Part shown: piece by piece, positions 10,651-19,564 of the stretch
Position numbering within the stretch: position 1 is the first letter of the stretch
Layout: the number at the start of each line of letters is the position of its first letter
Assembly (NCBI GenBank): GCA_963677605.2
Contig: CAXXDX010000006.1
Coordinates: 1,488,001-1,552,000, forward strand
Length of the DNA: 64,000 nt
Direction: 5' to 3'
From: JAGLOK01 sp963677605
Lineage (GTDB): Bacteria; Bacillota; Clostridia; Christensenellales; UMGS416
Program-made: the position numbers and the translations under genes
The notes under the pieces: generated by a model
The model's database searches: none
The model's input: only the letters and a program-made list of their open reading frames with translations
What the model was told of the DNA's origin: nothing

Positions 10651-10965
10651 CTAATATTCATCAGCTTCATACGGATATTCAAACAAAAGATATTCATTGC
10701 TTTTCTGTCCATTGTTCTCTCTAAACCGCTCTTCGCGCACCAGCAATCTAGCTGCCTCTAAATCACGTATAGCCTTGCCGGCAGTCGTTCTTCCAATGGA
10801 ACAAGCATCCATGATATTTTGTTTTGAAGGAAAACTACGAAGCTCTCTATTTGCACATCTGCATAGATAAACATACACAAGCTTCGCATGATTGGATAAG
10901 CCTGATTTAAAGATATAGTTATAAGAATAAAACCATCCCTTCTTGTCTTTCATGCGAAGGCTCAT
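10651..10965 (-). CDS. Winged-helix DNA-binding protein, replication-initiator-like
   Basis: A 104-residue helix-turn-helix protein. The core (residues about 20-85) has the pattern common in Firmicute conjugative elements: FKSGLSNHAKLVYVYLCRCA, then FPSKQNIMDACSIGRTTAGKAIRDLEAARLL. This resembles the N-terminal winged helix of RepA_N-type initiators, and many elements carry such a short version near one end. It probably binds DNA and may control replication or transcription of the element. The ATG overlaps the stop of the adhesin gene by four bases (ATGA), with GGAGG ten bases upstream, so translation is coupled. Confidence 0.8.
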   Translation of the reverse strand: MSLRMKDKKGWFYSYNYIFKSGLSNHAKLVYVYLCRCANRELRSFPSKQNIMDACSIGRTTAGKAIRDLEAARLLVREERFRENNGQKSNEYLLFEYPYEADEY

Positions 10966-13613
10966 TTGTGTTTACCTCCTACAGAGTTATGAGACACACC
11001 TAATATTAATACTGCAACTATAAAGCAAAGTATTCCGAGAAAATAATCTAGCTTCGGATACGCTTGACCAGTCTGAGGTATATATACCCCATTCCACATG
11101 GTTTTTCTCTTTTCCGAAGATTCTATGCTCTTATACCAAAATGTAATTACAGCTTGATTATTATTAATTGCCTCTCCTTCTATATTTTCTGCCTCAACAA
11201 GCCTATATCTGTCTATTTTCAGATAGTCTAGTCCCTTTTCTTTCATCCAATCAGAAAATGACATTCCTGCCCAATCCGAATAAACTAAAGATTTAGCTAT
11301 CTCATCCCCATAATCAATATCATTGAATAGTATCTTTACACTCCCTGAAACTGGAACCGCCAATACATTTAGGATAATAATCTCTCCATCTTCACACATA
11401 TTGAGTCTATACTCCTTATCCTCTTTGATATATCCTGTTGGAACCGATATTTCTTGAATATAATACTCACCACATCTTAAATCAGAAGATATGGTTTTAC
11501 CTTCAATATCAGTTGATAATTCTTCTAACAAATCACCAACTTCATCAAATACACCCAGCTTCATACCAGCTAAAGGACTATTACTTATAGGCTCAGTCAC
11601 AAGAACATCAACCCTACCCATTATAGGGTCAATAGGGATCTCAAGCTTTACCGTCTCTTCATCATTTACAATAGAAAAAGCATACTCCATCTCATCTTGG
11701 ACATACCCTTCAGGTAACGATGCTTGTTTCAGATAATAATCTCCATAATAAAGAAGATCACTCTTAACATATCCTCGCTCATCTGTAGTAATTGTTCCAA
11801 CTACATTCCCAGCTGAATCATATAACTCCAAATCAACACCTTCCAATGCTTCGCTTGTTTCACTGTCATATGCATATACTTCAACAGTTCCCGTTATTCT
11901 TCTGTTCACTATATCAAAATCCAGCACTTCACCATCATTTACTATACTGAATTCATAATCAGCAGAGTCTACTATATATCCTTCTGCTACATTTATTTGT
12001 TTAAAGTAATAATCCCCATAAATAATGTTCTCGCTTAATGCAATGCCTTCAGTGTCAGAAATAAGCTCCTCAACAAGATTACCTTCCTTATCATAAATAC
12101 TAAATGCAGCTCCTTCCAGGGGATTACCTTCCTCATCATTTACAAATATTCTTACCTGTCCCCTGATTAATGAGTTTGAAATCTTCAGTTCCACTACTTC
12201 ATCATTCTCTACTATGTTGAAAAGTATAGGCTCAGTATCCAGCACATATCCTTCTATTGTTGATAGTTCTTTTAAATAATACTGTCCATAATATAAGTAG
12301 TCGCTTAAGGCAATACCTTCTTCATTGGTTGTGACTTCCTGCAAAAGTGTATCGCTTGAATCATATACGCCAAACAAAACGCTTTGAAGAGTTTCTCCAC
12401 TCTCTCCTGTCTTTGAGATTGAGACTTTTCCTTTGACTGGATCATTAGTAAACTCTATTGATTCCTGCTGACCTACGCTATCTATAGTAAAATAATATAC
12501 TTCATCAGATAAAACATAACCTTCAGGAGCAGACAGTTCTTTAACATAATAATCACGAAACACCAGATTTCCGCTTATAGCTTCGCCATTTTCGTCAGTC
12601 GATATTTTTTCAATTAATATATCATCTGTATATATCCCGAACTCTGCTCCTTCAAGCTTTTCACCTTTTACACTGTCTGTCTTGGTTATAGTTAATTTAG
12701 CTGGCTCAGCTTTCAAAGTAATGGACGCTTTCCTTACTTCCTGCATTGTATCAGTTACAGGAACAGCTACAGCCTGTTTACTACCCGAATCATCAAGCCA
12801 TATGATGTTTGATTCACATCTATTGTCATATCCAATTAAGATATCTGTCAGAGTTATGGTTTTACCTGCAAGCCCAATAGGAATTGAAAATGTTAATACA
12901 TCGCCGGAATTACCTGTATATCCTGAAACAGACATACCGGGAGATAATTTAGATTCATCAATAATGTACTTACCATTTAATGCACCATACTCTACCGTGA
13001 CTGTGCCTTTAAGAGCACCATCTACTAATTCCAATTCAGCTATATTGGGATATGCATTTAAACTCTGACTTACTACATACCCATTACGTGCTTTATCCAG
13101 TAACTGAAGATAAAAATTATATGCACTTTGATAAGCTGCACTCTTTGGTCTTATAGCATTATTAGATGGCAGCATAAAATCATAGCCTATGCCTTCACTC
13201 TCTTTTAGCCATGAACGGATTGCATTGGCGGTCGCATACCTTATCTGCTGGTCGGTAAGTCCCGCGTTCCTGTACGGAAAGCTATGCTCCATGATTGCAC
13301 ATAATCCTATATATGTTCTATTGGAATAAACAGCTTTAGGATTAAATGTACTATACGCTGTACCATACGGACTATCAGCTGCATGGTCTAAACAGTATGC
13401 CACTTCACCAGTTTCAACCACCCAATGTGGCGGTGTCTTTAGGTCATACCAGCCATTACTCCCCTTATACTCAAAGAAGTTACCTCCATCTGAAGACGAT
13501 CCGCTTGTTATATGCGGATTTGATGGCGGCAGGGCAAGTGCTGATACATTAAATAATGTTAATGAAAATATCAATATAAGTAGCAAAGATATTGTCTTCT
13601 TAAATCTTGTCAT
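10962..13613 (-). CDS. Cell-wall-anchored adhesin with thioester-like domain and SpaA/CnaB repeats
   Basis: An 883-residue secreted protein: signal peptide (1 to about 28), a thioester (TQXA)-type domain (about 45-180) with the expected Cys74 in VAYCLDHA, a linker domain, then five SpaA/prealbumin-like domains of about 75-90 residues, each ending in a motif like KELSAPEGY. An anchor follows: IPQTGQ, a hydrophobic helix and a basic tail (GGKHK). Such proteins display on the wall and are attached by sortase; a class D sortase is encoded at 50.4-51.1 kb. Domains 1 and 2 keep the Lys (KTD/KTG) and Glu (KELS) needed for an isopeptide bond; domains 3-5 lack the Lys. The thioester Gln seems replaced (TANA in place of TQxA). 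GGAGG precedes the ATG. Confidence 0.88.
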   Translation of the reverse strand: MTRFKKTISLLLILIFSLTLFNVSALALPPSNPHITSGSSSDGGNFFEYKGSNGWYDLKTPPHWVVETGEVAYCLDHAADSPYGTAYSTFNPKAVYSNRTYIGLCAIMEHSFPYRNAGLTDQQIRYATANAIRSWLKESEGIGYDFMLPSNNAIRPKSAAYQSAYNFYLQLLDKARNGYVVSQSLNAYPNIAELELVDGALKGTVTVEYGALNGKYIIDESKLSPGMSVSGYTGNSGDVLTFSIPIGLAGKTITLTDILIGYDNRCESNIIWLDDSGSKQAVAVPVTDTMQEVRKASITLKAEPAKLTITKTDSVKGEKLEGAEFGIYTDDILIEKISTDENGEAISGNLVFRDYYVKELSAPEGYVLSDEVYYFTIDSVGQQESIEFTNDPVKGKVSISKTGESGETLQSVLFGVYDSSDTLLQEVTTNEEGIALSDYLYYGQYYLKELSTIEGYVLDTEPILFNIVENDEVVELKISNSLIRGQVRIFVNDEEGNPLEGAAFSIYDKEGNLVEELISDTEGIALSENIIYGDYYFKQINVAEGYIVDSADYEFSIVNDGEVLDFDIVNRRITGTVEVYAYDSETSEALEGVDLELYDSAGNVVGTITTDERGYVKSDLLYYGDYYLKQASLPEGYVQDEMEYAFSIVNDEETVKLEIPIDPIMGRVDVLVTEPISNSPLAGMKLGVFDEVGDLLEELSTDIEGKTISSDLRCGEYYIQEISVPTGYIKEDKEYRLNMCEDGEIIILNVLAVPVSGSVKILFNDIDYGDEIAKSLVYSDWAGMSFSDWMKEKGLDYLKIDRYRLVEAENIEGEAINNNQAVITFWYKSIESSEKRKTMWNGVYIPQTGQAYPKLDYFLGILCFIVAVLILGVSHNSVGGKHK

Positions 13614-13623
13614 ATTTCCTCCA

Positions 13624-13647
13624 TAAAAAATAAGCCCGGATGGGCTT
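13624..13647 (-). terminator. Intrinsic terminator directly before the adhesin ribosome site
   Basis: On the minus strand AAGCCC-ATCC-GGGCTT is followed by ATTTTTT, then GGAGG and the adhesin ATG 11 bases beyond the T-run. It would end RCC1-gene transcripts, yet leaves no space for an adhesin promoter. Confidence 0.75.
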
Positions 13648-13673
13648 AATGTAGGTTGTTCAGTTGTATGTGC

Positions 13674-14915
13674 TTAATATATCGAAACAATAAATATCAG
13701 TTCATGCTCTGCTTCAAAACTTCCCTCAAATGCAAGACCATGACTGCATGAAAGGCTGAGTGTTCCTATACTTCCGCTTGAGAGTACTCCTAAATAGTCA
13801 TTATCAATCTCTGCAGCATACAACGGAAACTCTGATTGGAAGTTAATCCATTGTGATATGTCAGGATAATCTATACCAAGTGCTATATACCGCTTTGTAT
13901 CTGCACTGCTTAATGTATCCCAATCCATACTGTAAGGCATTACATCTTCGAATATACTGCCTTCACTTGATACGAATGATTCAATTGTTATCTTTACAGG
14001 TACCTTTGAGTTATTGGTTATACTAATATTAGAGCATACAAAGCTCTCTTCTATATTAGGATTAATAACATATGAGATGTTCAGCGGATGTGTAACTGAT
14101 ACTTCAAGAGCATTGATTGTACCTATTACAGGAACCGTACTCTGGACATTACCTGTGCCTTCTATAGTTTTACTCACACTATCATATACAGCAAATGGAG
14201 TGGATACATCCAATAACGTACCATCTCCTGCCTGACCATAACTATTGTCTCCCCAAGAATATATGATGTTATCTTCATTAAAAGCCAAAACTAGATTACC
14301 TGACTTTTGAATCCCTTGTACATTATCGATCCCCTGTATTACAGTTGGTGCACATAAGCTAATACCTCTGGTTGCTATCTGCAAATCACTGTTCTTCCCC
14401 CAGCCATAGGCTGTACCATCAGAATCAATAGCATACATTGAATTGTATCCATCATAAATTTCTTCTATATCATTTCCTAGTACAGTAATCTTTGATGCAT
14501 AGCTTTTTCTATACGAATTACCCGTTCCGGCTTCGCCAAACACATTCTTTCCCCATGAGTATACACATCCATCTGTTCCAAGTGCTAATCCTGTATAACC
14601 ATTAAAGATAAACTGTTTTACAGTTGGTATGTTTTGAATCACTTTAGGTGTTCTTACGTTGAATGTACCGCCATCTCCAAGCTCATTACTGCTGTTTACT
14701 CCCCAACCATATAATGTTCCATCATCCATTACAGCAAATGATGTCTTGTTCTTTATTACTACCTCTTTAATTGATTCATCAAGATTTGAAATTACATTAA
14801 CACGAAGAGGTGTCGCACTCTTTTCTGAATAGTTACCGGCTTCTCCAAATGAGTTCTCTCCCCAAGAGTATAGTTCCTGTCCACCATCCAGTATCGCGAA
14901 TATAGTTGTTTCCAT
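13674..14915 (-). CDS. RCC1-repeat surface protein, C-terminal part (split by frameshift)
   Basis: A 413-residue frame continuing the RCC1 repeats of the upstream gene (14833-15621) in the +1 frame; the two overlap by 83 bases. RCC1 units of about 50 residues recur (YSWGENSFGEAG, YGWGVNSSNELGDGG, YSWGKNVFGEAGTG), predicting a beta-propeller. The C-terminal 150 residues are a different domain: VPVIGTINALEVSVTHP and ITNNSKVPVKITI closely match the small secreted protein at 15706-16305. The nominal ATG has no ribosome site and lies inside repeat sequence, so this is probably the back half of one protein of about 660 residues and not an independent gene. Role unknown; probably surface binding. 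Confidence 0.8.
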   Translation of the reverse strand: METTIFAILDGGQELYSWGENSFGEAGNYSEKSATPLRVNVISNLDESIKEVVIKNKTSFAVMDDGTLYGWGVNSSNELGDGGTFNVRTPKVIQNIPTVKQFIFNGYTGLALGTDGCVYSWGKNVFGEAGTGNSYRKSYASKITVLGNDIEEIYDGYNSMYAIDSDGTAYGWGKNSDLQIATRGISLCAPTVIQGIDNVQGIQKSGNLVLAFNEDNIIYSWGDNSYGQAGDGTLLDVSTPFAVYDSVSKTIEGTGNVQSTVPVIGTINALEVSVTHPLNISYVINPNIEESFVCSNISITNNSKVPVKITIESFVSSEGSIFEDVMPYSMDWDTLSSADTKRYIALGIDYPDISQWINFQSEFPLYAAEIDNDYLGVLSSGSIGTLSLSCSHGLAFEGSFEAEHELIFIVSIY

Positions 14916-15621
14916 TAGTTACTATCTCTTCTATTCCCGATATTGCAGTTATCTCATTCGGTGTTGTCTGTGCTGTCAGATACTCACCGCAGCCTATTTG
15001 CCAGTCACTGCCTTTACCCCAAGCATAAGCTCTTTTATCATATGTTATTGCATACGCTACATCTTCCATACATACAATATCCCTAATTCCCGATATATTG
15101 ATTTTAGTAAATGTAGTCTGAGTAACCTTCGTACCATTACCTACTTGTCCATAGTTATTCTTTCCTGCTGCAAACACATCACCGTCCGGTGTAATTGCAT
15201 ATACAGTATAGTTATTAACTCTTATCTTTGATATCTCAGGTAATCCTGATATCAGCGTAGGAGATAATACATTCTGGGTTGTTCCCACTCCCAGTTGTCC
15301 ATAACCGTTATATCCCCAGCTATAAACCTTCCCTTCATTGTCTAATGCAAACACAAAGCCATTACCTTCTGTATTTGTTATTATCTCCTTAATATTACTA
15401 AGCCCTATATCAACTGGAATGGGTTGATTGTCTACTGTTCCGTTTCCTACTTCACCATAGATATTCTTTCCCCATGCTTTAACTGAACCGTTTGTTTCAA
15501 CAAGGTATGTTGTATATCCGTTTGATATTACTTTAGTACTTCCTGCTTCCAGTGCATTAGCAGATATGCTCGAGCAAAGTACTATGATTGTCATTAGTAG
15601 TACTGATATTACTTTTTTCAT
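14833..15621 (-). CDS. RCC1-repeat surface protein, N-terminal part (split by frameshift)
   Basis: A signal peptide (1 to about 23) and about four RCC1 repeats (AWGKNIYGEVGNG, YSWGYNGYGQLGVG, AAGKNNYGQVGNG, AWGKGSDWQIGCG). After IEEIVTNGN the frame drifts into non-RCC1 sequence (about 22 residues) and stops, while the +1 frame carries on with perfect RCC1 repeats. One extra base near 14905-14920 relative to an intact ancestor would explain this. RCC1 propellers are best known in eukaryotes but occur in secreted bacterial proteins. The start follows GGAGGAATAA. It lies in an operon of secreted proteins at the tail of the conjugation region. Confidence 0.82.
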   Translation of the reverse strand: MKKVISVLLMTIIVLCSSISANALEAGSTKVISNGYTTYLVETNGSVKAWGKNIYGEVGNGTVDNQPIPVDIGLSNIKEIITNTEGNGFVFALDNEGKVYSWGYNGYGQLGVGTTQNVLSPTLISGLPEISKIRVNNYTVYAITPDGDVFAAGKNNYGQVGNGTKVTQTTFTKINISGIRDIVCMEDVAYAITYDKRAYAWGKGSDWQIGCGEYLTAQTTPNEITAISGIEEIVTNGNNYIRDTGWWTGTILLGRELIWRSR

Positions 15622-15634
15622 TTATTCCTCCATT

Positions 15635-15687
15635 AAAAAAGTATATGCATGGCCGGCAGTCATCCGGTCAAGGTCTCGACCATGCAT
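15635..15687 (-). terminator. Branched hairpin with T-run before the RCC1 gene
   Basis: On the minus strand an outer stem ATGCATGG/CCATGCAT (15680-15687 with 15645-15652) encloses a CCGG-loop-CCGG hairpin and a possible GGTC/GACC hairpin, followed by TTTTTT and then GGAGG-ATG of the RCC1 gene. It would limit expression of RCC1 relative to the small secreted protein upstream. Confidence 0.6.
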
Positions 15688-15705
15688 TAGGTTAGTTATC
15701 TATGT

Positions 15706-16305
15706 TTAAACAAGGTTAAACATGAAGATTAGGTTATGCATTGCAGTATACGACTGATCAAAAGCTAATCCGAAGTATGCTTCCAATGTCATAGTACCTG
15801 TAGTGTTTGCAGGAAGTGACCCGAAAAGTGTAGGATCAACATTTACTGCCTGATGTGTATCCGCATAATATCCCTCGTTCCATCCTGTAGCGTCCTTTAC
15901 CTTTACGCCTAATGCGAGATATGTTTTAGAGTCCGCAAGGTTTAAGCTTGCCCATTCCTTAGCATCGCTTGCCACATCAGTAAACTGAAGTGTACCGCCT
16001 GCAGATGAAGCAAGGCTCTGTACAGTAATGTTTACCGGTACTTTAGTGTTATTGGTAATAGGGATATCAGGTGCAATAAAGTCACCGTTTTCACCCGTGT
16101 TCGGATCGATAGTGTATGCAAGTGATGCGGGATGCGTTACCGATATGGTAAGCGCGTTAATCGTACCTTCAACAGGTACAGTCGCAGTTACATCACCATC
16201 ACCCGATGATACCGTATCGTCCGCAAAAGCTGGTACAGCGGATAAAGCAAAGATGGCCATAATAGCCATCATCAGTGTAAGTATTCTTTTGATTGTGTTT
16301 TTCAT
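15706..16305 (-). CDS. Small secreted protein, homologous to the tail of the RCC1 protein
   Basis: A 199-residue protein with a clear signal peptide ending AFA-DD (about residue 28). The mature part, rich in beta-forming residues, carries VPVEGTINALTISVTHP, IPITNNTKVPVNITV and a C-terminal LAFDQSYTAMHNLIFMF. These match the C-terminal domain of the neighbouring RCC1 protein along their full length. I do not recognise a named family; it reads like a secreted beta-sandwich. It is the first of three tightly spaced surface genes and has no anchor motif of its own. GGAGGAACTAACTT precedes the ATG. Confidence 0.72.
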   Translation of the reverse strand: MKNTIKRILTLMMAIMAIFALSAVPAFADDTVSSGDGDVTATVPVEGTINALTISVTHPASLAYTIDPNTGENGDFIAPDIPITNNTKVPVNITVQSLASSAGGTLQFTDVASDAKEWASLNLADSKTYLALGVKVKDATGWNEGYYADTHQAVNVDPTLFGSLPANTTGTMTLEAYFGLAFDQSYTAMHNLIFMFNLV

Positions 16306-16364
16306 AAGTTAGTTCCTCCAAAAAATTATTATTTTATTTTAAACCGGTGTTACCGGATGACTTC

Positions 16365-16916
16365 TTAATTAATAGTTAAGTGTATTCTATAGCCTGCTTT
16401 ACTGATAAATTCTTTTGTTTCTATGTCGTAATAGTCAAGATATACTGTTACTTCATACTCCTCTTCTTCTACATTCTGTAGAAGCTCAATACCAGTTATA
16501 TGCTGATTAGGGTATATAGGTGTTGATTTTGCTATAAGTACATCATCAAGATATACCTGAGCCTGCATGATAACTGTATTCTCCTTAGGATTTTCAACTA
16601 TCCATTCTCCTATTGTTCCCGACTCTCCTTTAGAGAATGTTATGTTTGAGCTCAGCTTATCTGTTACTACCAGCTGCTGTTTTTCGAGTTCTTCGAGTAC
16701 TTTGTCCCTGTCAGTTGATTCCGCTTCACCATATTCCGAGCTTCCTTCATCAATTAGATACTGCGGAGTAGGTGTTGGTTTGTTTATAATGCTGTCATAC
16801 TCACATCCCCTTATTAGAAAGAATACAGCGATTATTAATAGGATAATAATCAATCCGAGTATTATGTGTTTCTTCCTCTGTCTTTTCTCTGTTTCTGTGT
16901 AGTTTCTAGTGTTCAT
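16365..16916 (-). CDS. Single-pass membrane protein of the element
   Basis: A 183-residue protein with a basic N-terminus (EKRQRKKH), one transmembrane helix (about residues 17-35) and an extracytoplasmic domain that starts with a PTPTP linker. The tail (about 100-183) looks like a small beta-sandwich (GEWIVENPKENTVIMQAQVYL). I take the ATG at 16916, with GGAGAG just upstream, over the in-frame TTG four codons earlier. Proteins of this build are common in the surface part of MPF_FATA elements and may belong to the transfer machine, but no function can be assigned. Confidence 0.75.
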   Translation of the reverse strand: MNTRNYTETEKRQRKKHIILGLIIILLIIAVFFLIRGCEYDSIINKPTPTPQYLIDEGSSEYGEAESTDRDKVLEELEKQQLVVTDKLSSNITFSKGESGTIGEWIVENPKENTVIMQAQVYLDDVLIAKSTPIYPNQHITGIELLQNVEEEEYEVTVYLDYYDIETKEFISKAGYRIHLTIN

Positions 16917-16943
16917 ATTTCTCTCCAATTTTCTCGTTAATTT

Positions 16944-16963
16944 AAAAAAGACCTTGCGGTCTT
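16944..16963 (-). terminator. Strong intrinsic terminator
   Basis: On the minus strand AAGACC-GCAA-GGTCTT (GNRA tetraloop) is followed directly by TTTT, 28 bases before the next ATG (16916). A textbook terminator for the 348-residue surface gene upstream. A weaker hairpin (CCGGT-AAC-ACCGG, 16344-16356) precedes the following gene. Confidence 0.8.
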
Positions 16964-16999
16964 ATTTTTCTTTGATTTGTTATTTAATGTTTTTTGTTA

Positions 17000-18046
17000 T
17001 TATCTTTGATTTTTCTTCTTTTTAAGAAATACTATCAGTCCGCAAAGTGCAATTACACCCGAGCTTGTACCTGCAACAACTGCTGCTGTTGTGTTTTTCC
17101 TTTGCTTCGGTATCTCCTCGTATGTGGCTATTGCTTTTACTGTATATTCTGTTCCTGATACAATCTGTTTTGAAAGTGTGCCTTCATAATATGCTGTTGC
17201 ATCATAAAGTATCATATCAGGAATATCAAAGCTTCCTGAATATACCGCTATATACTTATATGCAAGTCTTTCAATCATGTACCCTGCAAGTCTTGTTGTT
17301 ATTCCGTCCTTAGTGATTTTCTGTTCTATCCATCTGCTGTCTGTTATCCCGCTTGTATCAAGTGACAATCCGAACTGTTTTAGAAGTACTGTTTCATAGC
17401 CTTTATATACGGGCTTTTCAGTATCATAACTGAGTTTAGTACCATCGTTTAAAAGATACACATCTTCATATATTGATCTGTGCATACATTCTGCGTTTAT
17501 GTTATTTATCCACTCGCCTTTTGATGATTTTTTAAGCTCAGTAAGCGGAAGAGTTACAAGCACATCGCAGTCGGTTTCTTCGTCATGATAGAGTGTTTGC
17601 AGTTCACTCTTCGGTTCAGGTTCTTCCGATTGAAGATCGTAATTGTAATACACAACATGGCTTGCTGTTCTGCCCGTCACGGTCTGTTCTTCAAATGTCA
17701 CTCCCTGAATCTTGATTGTTCCGATGTATCCGTTTTCGTTTACAGAAAAGTATTGCTTAAAATCCGCATCGCTTTCCTTAAGTAATCCTTCTTGTGTTAG
17801 TTCTTTAAATATGGTTTCGTTTATTGTTTCATAGATAGATTTCTGTCCTACCACTTCATACTCGATATTCTGGAGTATGTACTCCACATTTTCTTCCTTG
17901 ATTGTCTTTGGTGCTTTATAGTCATAATCCTGAGTGGTTGATGTGAATTCATACTCTTTGGTTATTACTTTCAATTCATCATTCGCATATGCTGTAGAGC
18001 ACAGCATCAGAATCATTACTATAAATATCAGTATCTTCTTTATCAT
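17000..18046 (-). CDS. Secreted, C-terminally membrane-anchored protein of the element
   Basis: A 348-residue protein with a signal peptide (1 to about 21), a long extracytoplasmic region and a C-terminal helix (about 320-340) followed by KKKKNQR, so a type I membrane protein. The ectodomain repeats elements such as VEYILQNIEYEVVGQ and EQTVTGRTASHVVYYNYD. I do not recognise the family by name; similar proteins accompany NlpC/P60 and VirB4 genes in Firmicute elements. AAAGGA precedes the ATG. The upstream 89-residue membrane gene ends only 11 bases away, so the two are in one operon. Confidence 0.75.
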   Translation of the reverse strand: MIKKILIFIVMILMLCSTAYANDELKVITKEYEFTSTTQDYDYKAPKTIKEENVEYILQNIEYEVVGQKSIYETINETIFKELTQEGLLKESDADFKQYFSVNENGYIGTIKIQGVTFEEQTVTGRTASHVVYYNYDLQSEEPEPKSELQTLYHDEETDCDVLVTLPLTELKKSSKGEWINNINAECMHRSIYEDVYLLNDGTKLSYDTEKPVYKGYETVLLKQFGLSLDTSGITDSRWIEQKITKDGITTRLAGYMIERLAYKYIAVYSGSFDIPDMILYDATAYYEGTLSKQIVSGTEYTVKAIATYEEIPKQRKNTTAAVVAGTSSGVIALCGLIVFLKKKKNQR

Positions 18047-18057
18047 AATATTCCTTT

Positions 18058-18327
18058 CTATTTCATAAAATTTAATATCTCAATAAGCCTTATACGTATA
18101 TCTTCATTCGCGATAGCTGTAAGACCTATACTGGATAATATAAAAAGCAGTATATACACGATTACTCGGAACACACTGCCTATGCCTCTAAATATTGTAG
18201 TAATAGCGGTTTCCTTATCTTCTTTAATTACTATTACATTGTCCTTGTCTTGTTTGTTTTCTTTCCGTTTCTTTTTATCCTGCTCGTATTTTTTATAGAA
18301 TCCGGACTTTATCTTCTGTTTTCTCAT
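18058..18327 (-). CDS. Small membrane protein
   Basis: An 89-residue protein with a very basic, charged first half (KKYEQDKKKRKENKQDKDN) and one hydrophobic helix at about 54-77. Its ATG overlaps the stop of the ATPase gene by four bases (ATGA), so it is translationally coupled and probably acts with the ATPase or the transfer channel. No family recognised. Confidence 0.7.
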   Translation of the reverse strand: MRKQKIKSGFYKKYEQDKKKRKENKQDKDNVIVIKEDKETAITTIFRGIGSVFRVIVYILLFILSSIGLTAIANEDIRIRLIEILNFMK

Positions 18328-19205
18328 TTAACCAACTTCCTGACTAAGTTTTGGAAGGTGTTTATCTGCTGCTTTTCTTCGTGTATAAACTCCTCAAATA
18401 TCTGCTTGTATATTTTCTGACTTGAAATAGAATCAAAAATGTCAGGTGAGTAATTTGCAAAATATGATTTGGATCCGTACTTACCCATGAGATTGCGTAT
18501 ATCGTTTTCCGTTTCTTTTGGCGTGAAGTTAAATATGAAATGAATGTCGTTGTAGCCATCCACTTTCTTAAATACTTCATTAAGGCAAGCTGCTTCCCAT
18601 GGTTTTGATCCAGCGCATATTATTTTTATATCTTTGAGTAAAAACTGCTTAGCACCCACTTCTTCAAACATGCCTAGATCATGGACAAGGAAGTCATATC
18701 CACCTTTAAGTACTTCCTTGATATCAGGTTCGATGTATATGTCAGTATCTCTATAGTTGATTAAGTTGTTCTTTTTCTTCTTAATGTCATAGAACTCTTG
18801 CAGTGTTTCCATATGACCATGACCGTTGTCTTCTATATAACATGCTGAATATCCGTTCTGGTTTAGGAAGCTTGTTATACCAAGTGCCTGTGATGTAGTA
18901 CCTGTTCTGTGAAGTGCACCGCACACACCAACTGATACTATTTGTTTCAGCTTCTGTTTCTGAACTATAACTTTAGGCTGTTTTGTATTCGTTTCGGGAT
19001 TTATGCGGAATTTCATTGCATCCTTATACTCCATACCGGGATTTAAACATAATGACATTTCTTCATGCAATTCTTTTACTTTATCCGCTGTTACTATGTT
19101 ATATATACCCTCAGCAAAAAGTCTGCCTAAGATAGGAGTATCATTCGGATAGCCCATAGCTACTATTATTATCCGAATATCATACATGCTCTTTAAGCCA
19201 ACCAC
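18324..19205 (-). CDS. CpaE/TadZ-like ATPase, main part (probably frameshifted at its N-terminus)
   Basis: A 293-residue frame. The nucleotide-binding part begins with VSVGVCGALHRTGTTSQALGI (about 91-111), a ParA/MinD-type variant of Walker A, and continues with an Asp-rich switch (FLVHDLGMFE). The first 65 residues read like the second half of a receiver-like domain (RIIIVAMGYPNDTPILGRLFAEGIYNIV); its first half is in the upstream frame. CpaE/TadZ proteins place secretion machines in the cell, and such ATPases recur in Firmicute elements near the transfer genes. The nominal GTG at 19205 has no good ribosome site. Confidence 0.72.
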   Translation of the reverse strand: MVGLKSMYDIRIIIVAMGYPNDTPILGRLFAEGIYNIVTADKVKELHEEMSLCLNPGMEYKDAMKFRINPETNTKQPKVIVQKQKLKQIVSVGVCGALHRTGTTSQALGITSFLNQNGYSACYIEDNGHGHMETLQEFYDIKKKKNNLINYRDTDIYIEPDIKEVLKGGYDFLVHDLGMFEEVGAKQFLLKDIKIICAGSKPWEAACLNEVFKKVDGYNDIHFIFNFTPKETENDIRNLMGKYGSKSYFANYSPDIFDSISSQKIYKQIFEEFIHEEKQQINTFQNLVRKLVK

Positions 19206-19563
19206 TGTGTTTTATAATCTCATCATCAGTATCAGTTAGGCATGACAAGTCAATTGTAATATGTGAAAAGCAGTTTAGGTTACTCATATCCTGTGCTACG
19301 AATTTTCTTAATTCAAACTCACCTGTAATATGTTCTATGCCAATGTTATTATCCTGGCACGGTTTATCAAGTAGTCCCCTATTCTTATTTGATGTCATAA
19401 ACAAGAGGAGCATTATGTTTGCCCCCCCTGTTTCAAATGTATATTGTGGTGTTTCAGGTATAACACTTCTATCTTTATGATATCCGTTTATTAGAAGTAC
19501 TATACCAATAATCAAAGCTGCTAAATATATCAATAACTCTATAACCTGTTTCTGTTTATTCAT
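19180..19563 (-). CDS. Membrane-anchored receiver-like N-terminal part of the split ATPase
   Basis: A 127-residue frame with one transmembrane helix (about 8-26), a short linker, then a Rossmann-like start (ANIMLLLFMTSNKN ... FSHITIDLSCLTDTDDEIIK). The +1 frame immediately beyond continues a receiver-like fold in the ATPase gene, so the two frames (26-base overlap) probably formed one protein of about 410 residues. It could instead be a separate coupled gene. It begins one base after the stop of the NlpC/P60 gene. Confidence 0.6.
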   Translation of the reverse strand: MNKQKQVIELLIYLAALIIGIVLLINGYHKDRSVIPETPQYTFETGGANIMLLLFMTSNKNRGLLDKPCQDNNIGIEHITGEFELRKFVAQDMSNLNCFSHITIDLSCLTDTDDEIIKHSGWLKEHV

Positions 19564-19564
19564 T

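Noticed and set aside
12682..13068. A rightward 128-codon frame within the adhesin gene.
   Set aside because: It lies fully antisense to clear SpaA and thioester domain sequence and has no start signals of its own.
15645..15687. The branched hairpin before the RCC1 gene as a c-di-GMP or other known riboswitch.
   Set aside because: It is too short, and no conserved core of a known riboswitch class can be recognised; a structured terminator explains it.
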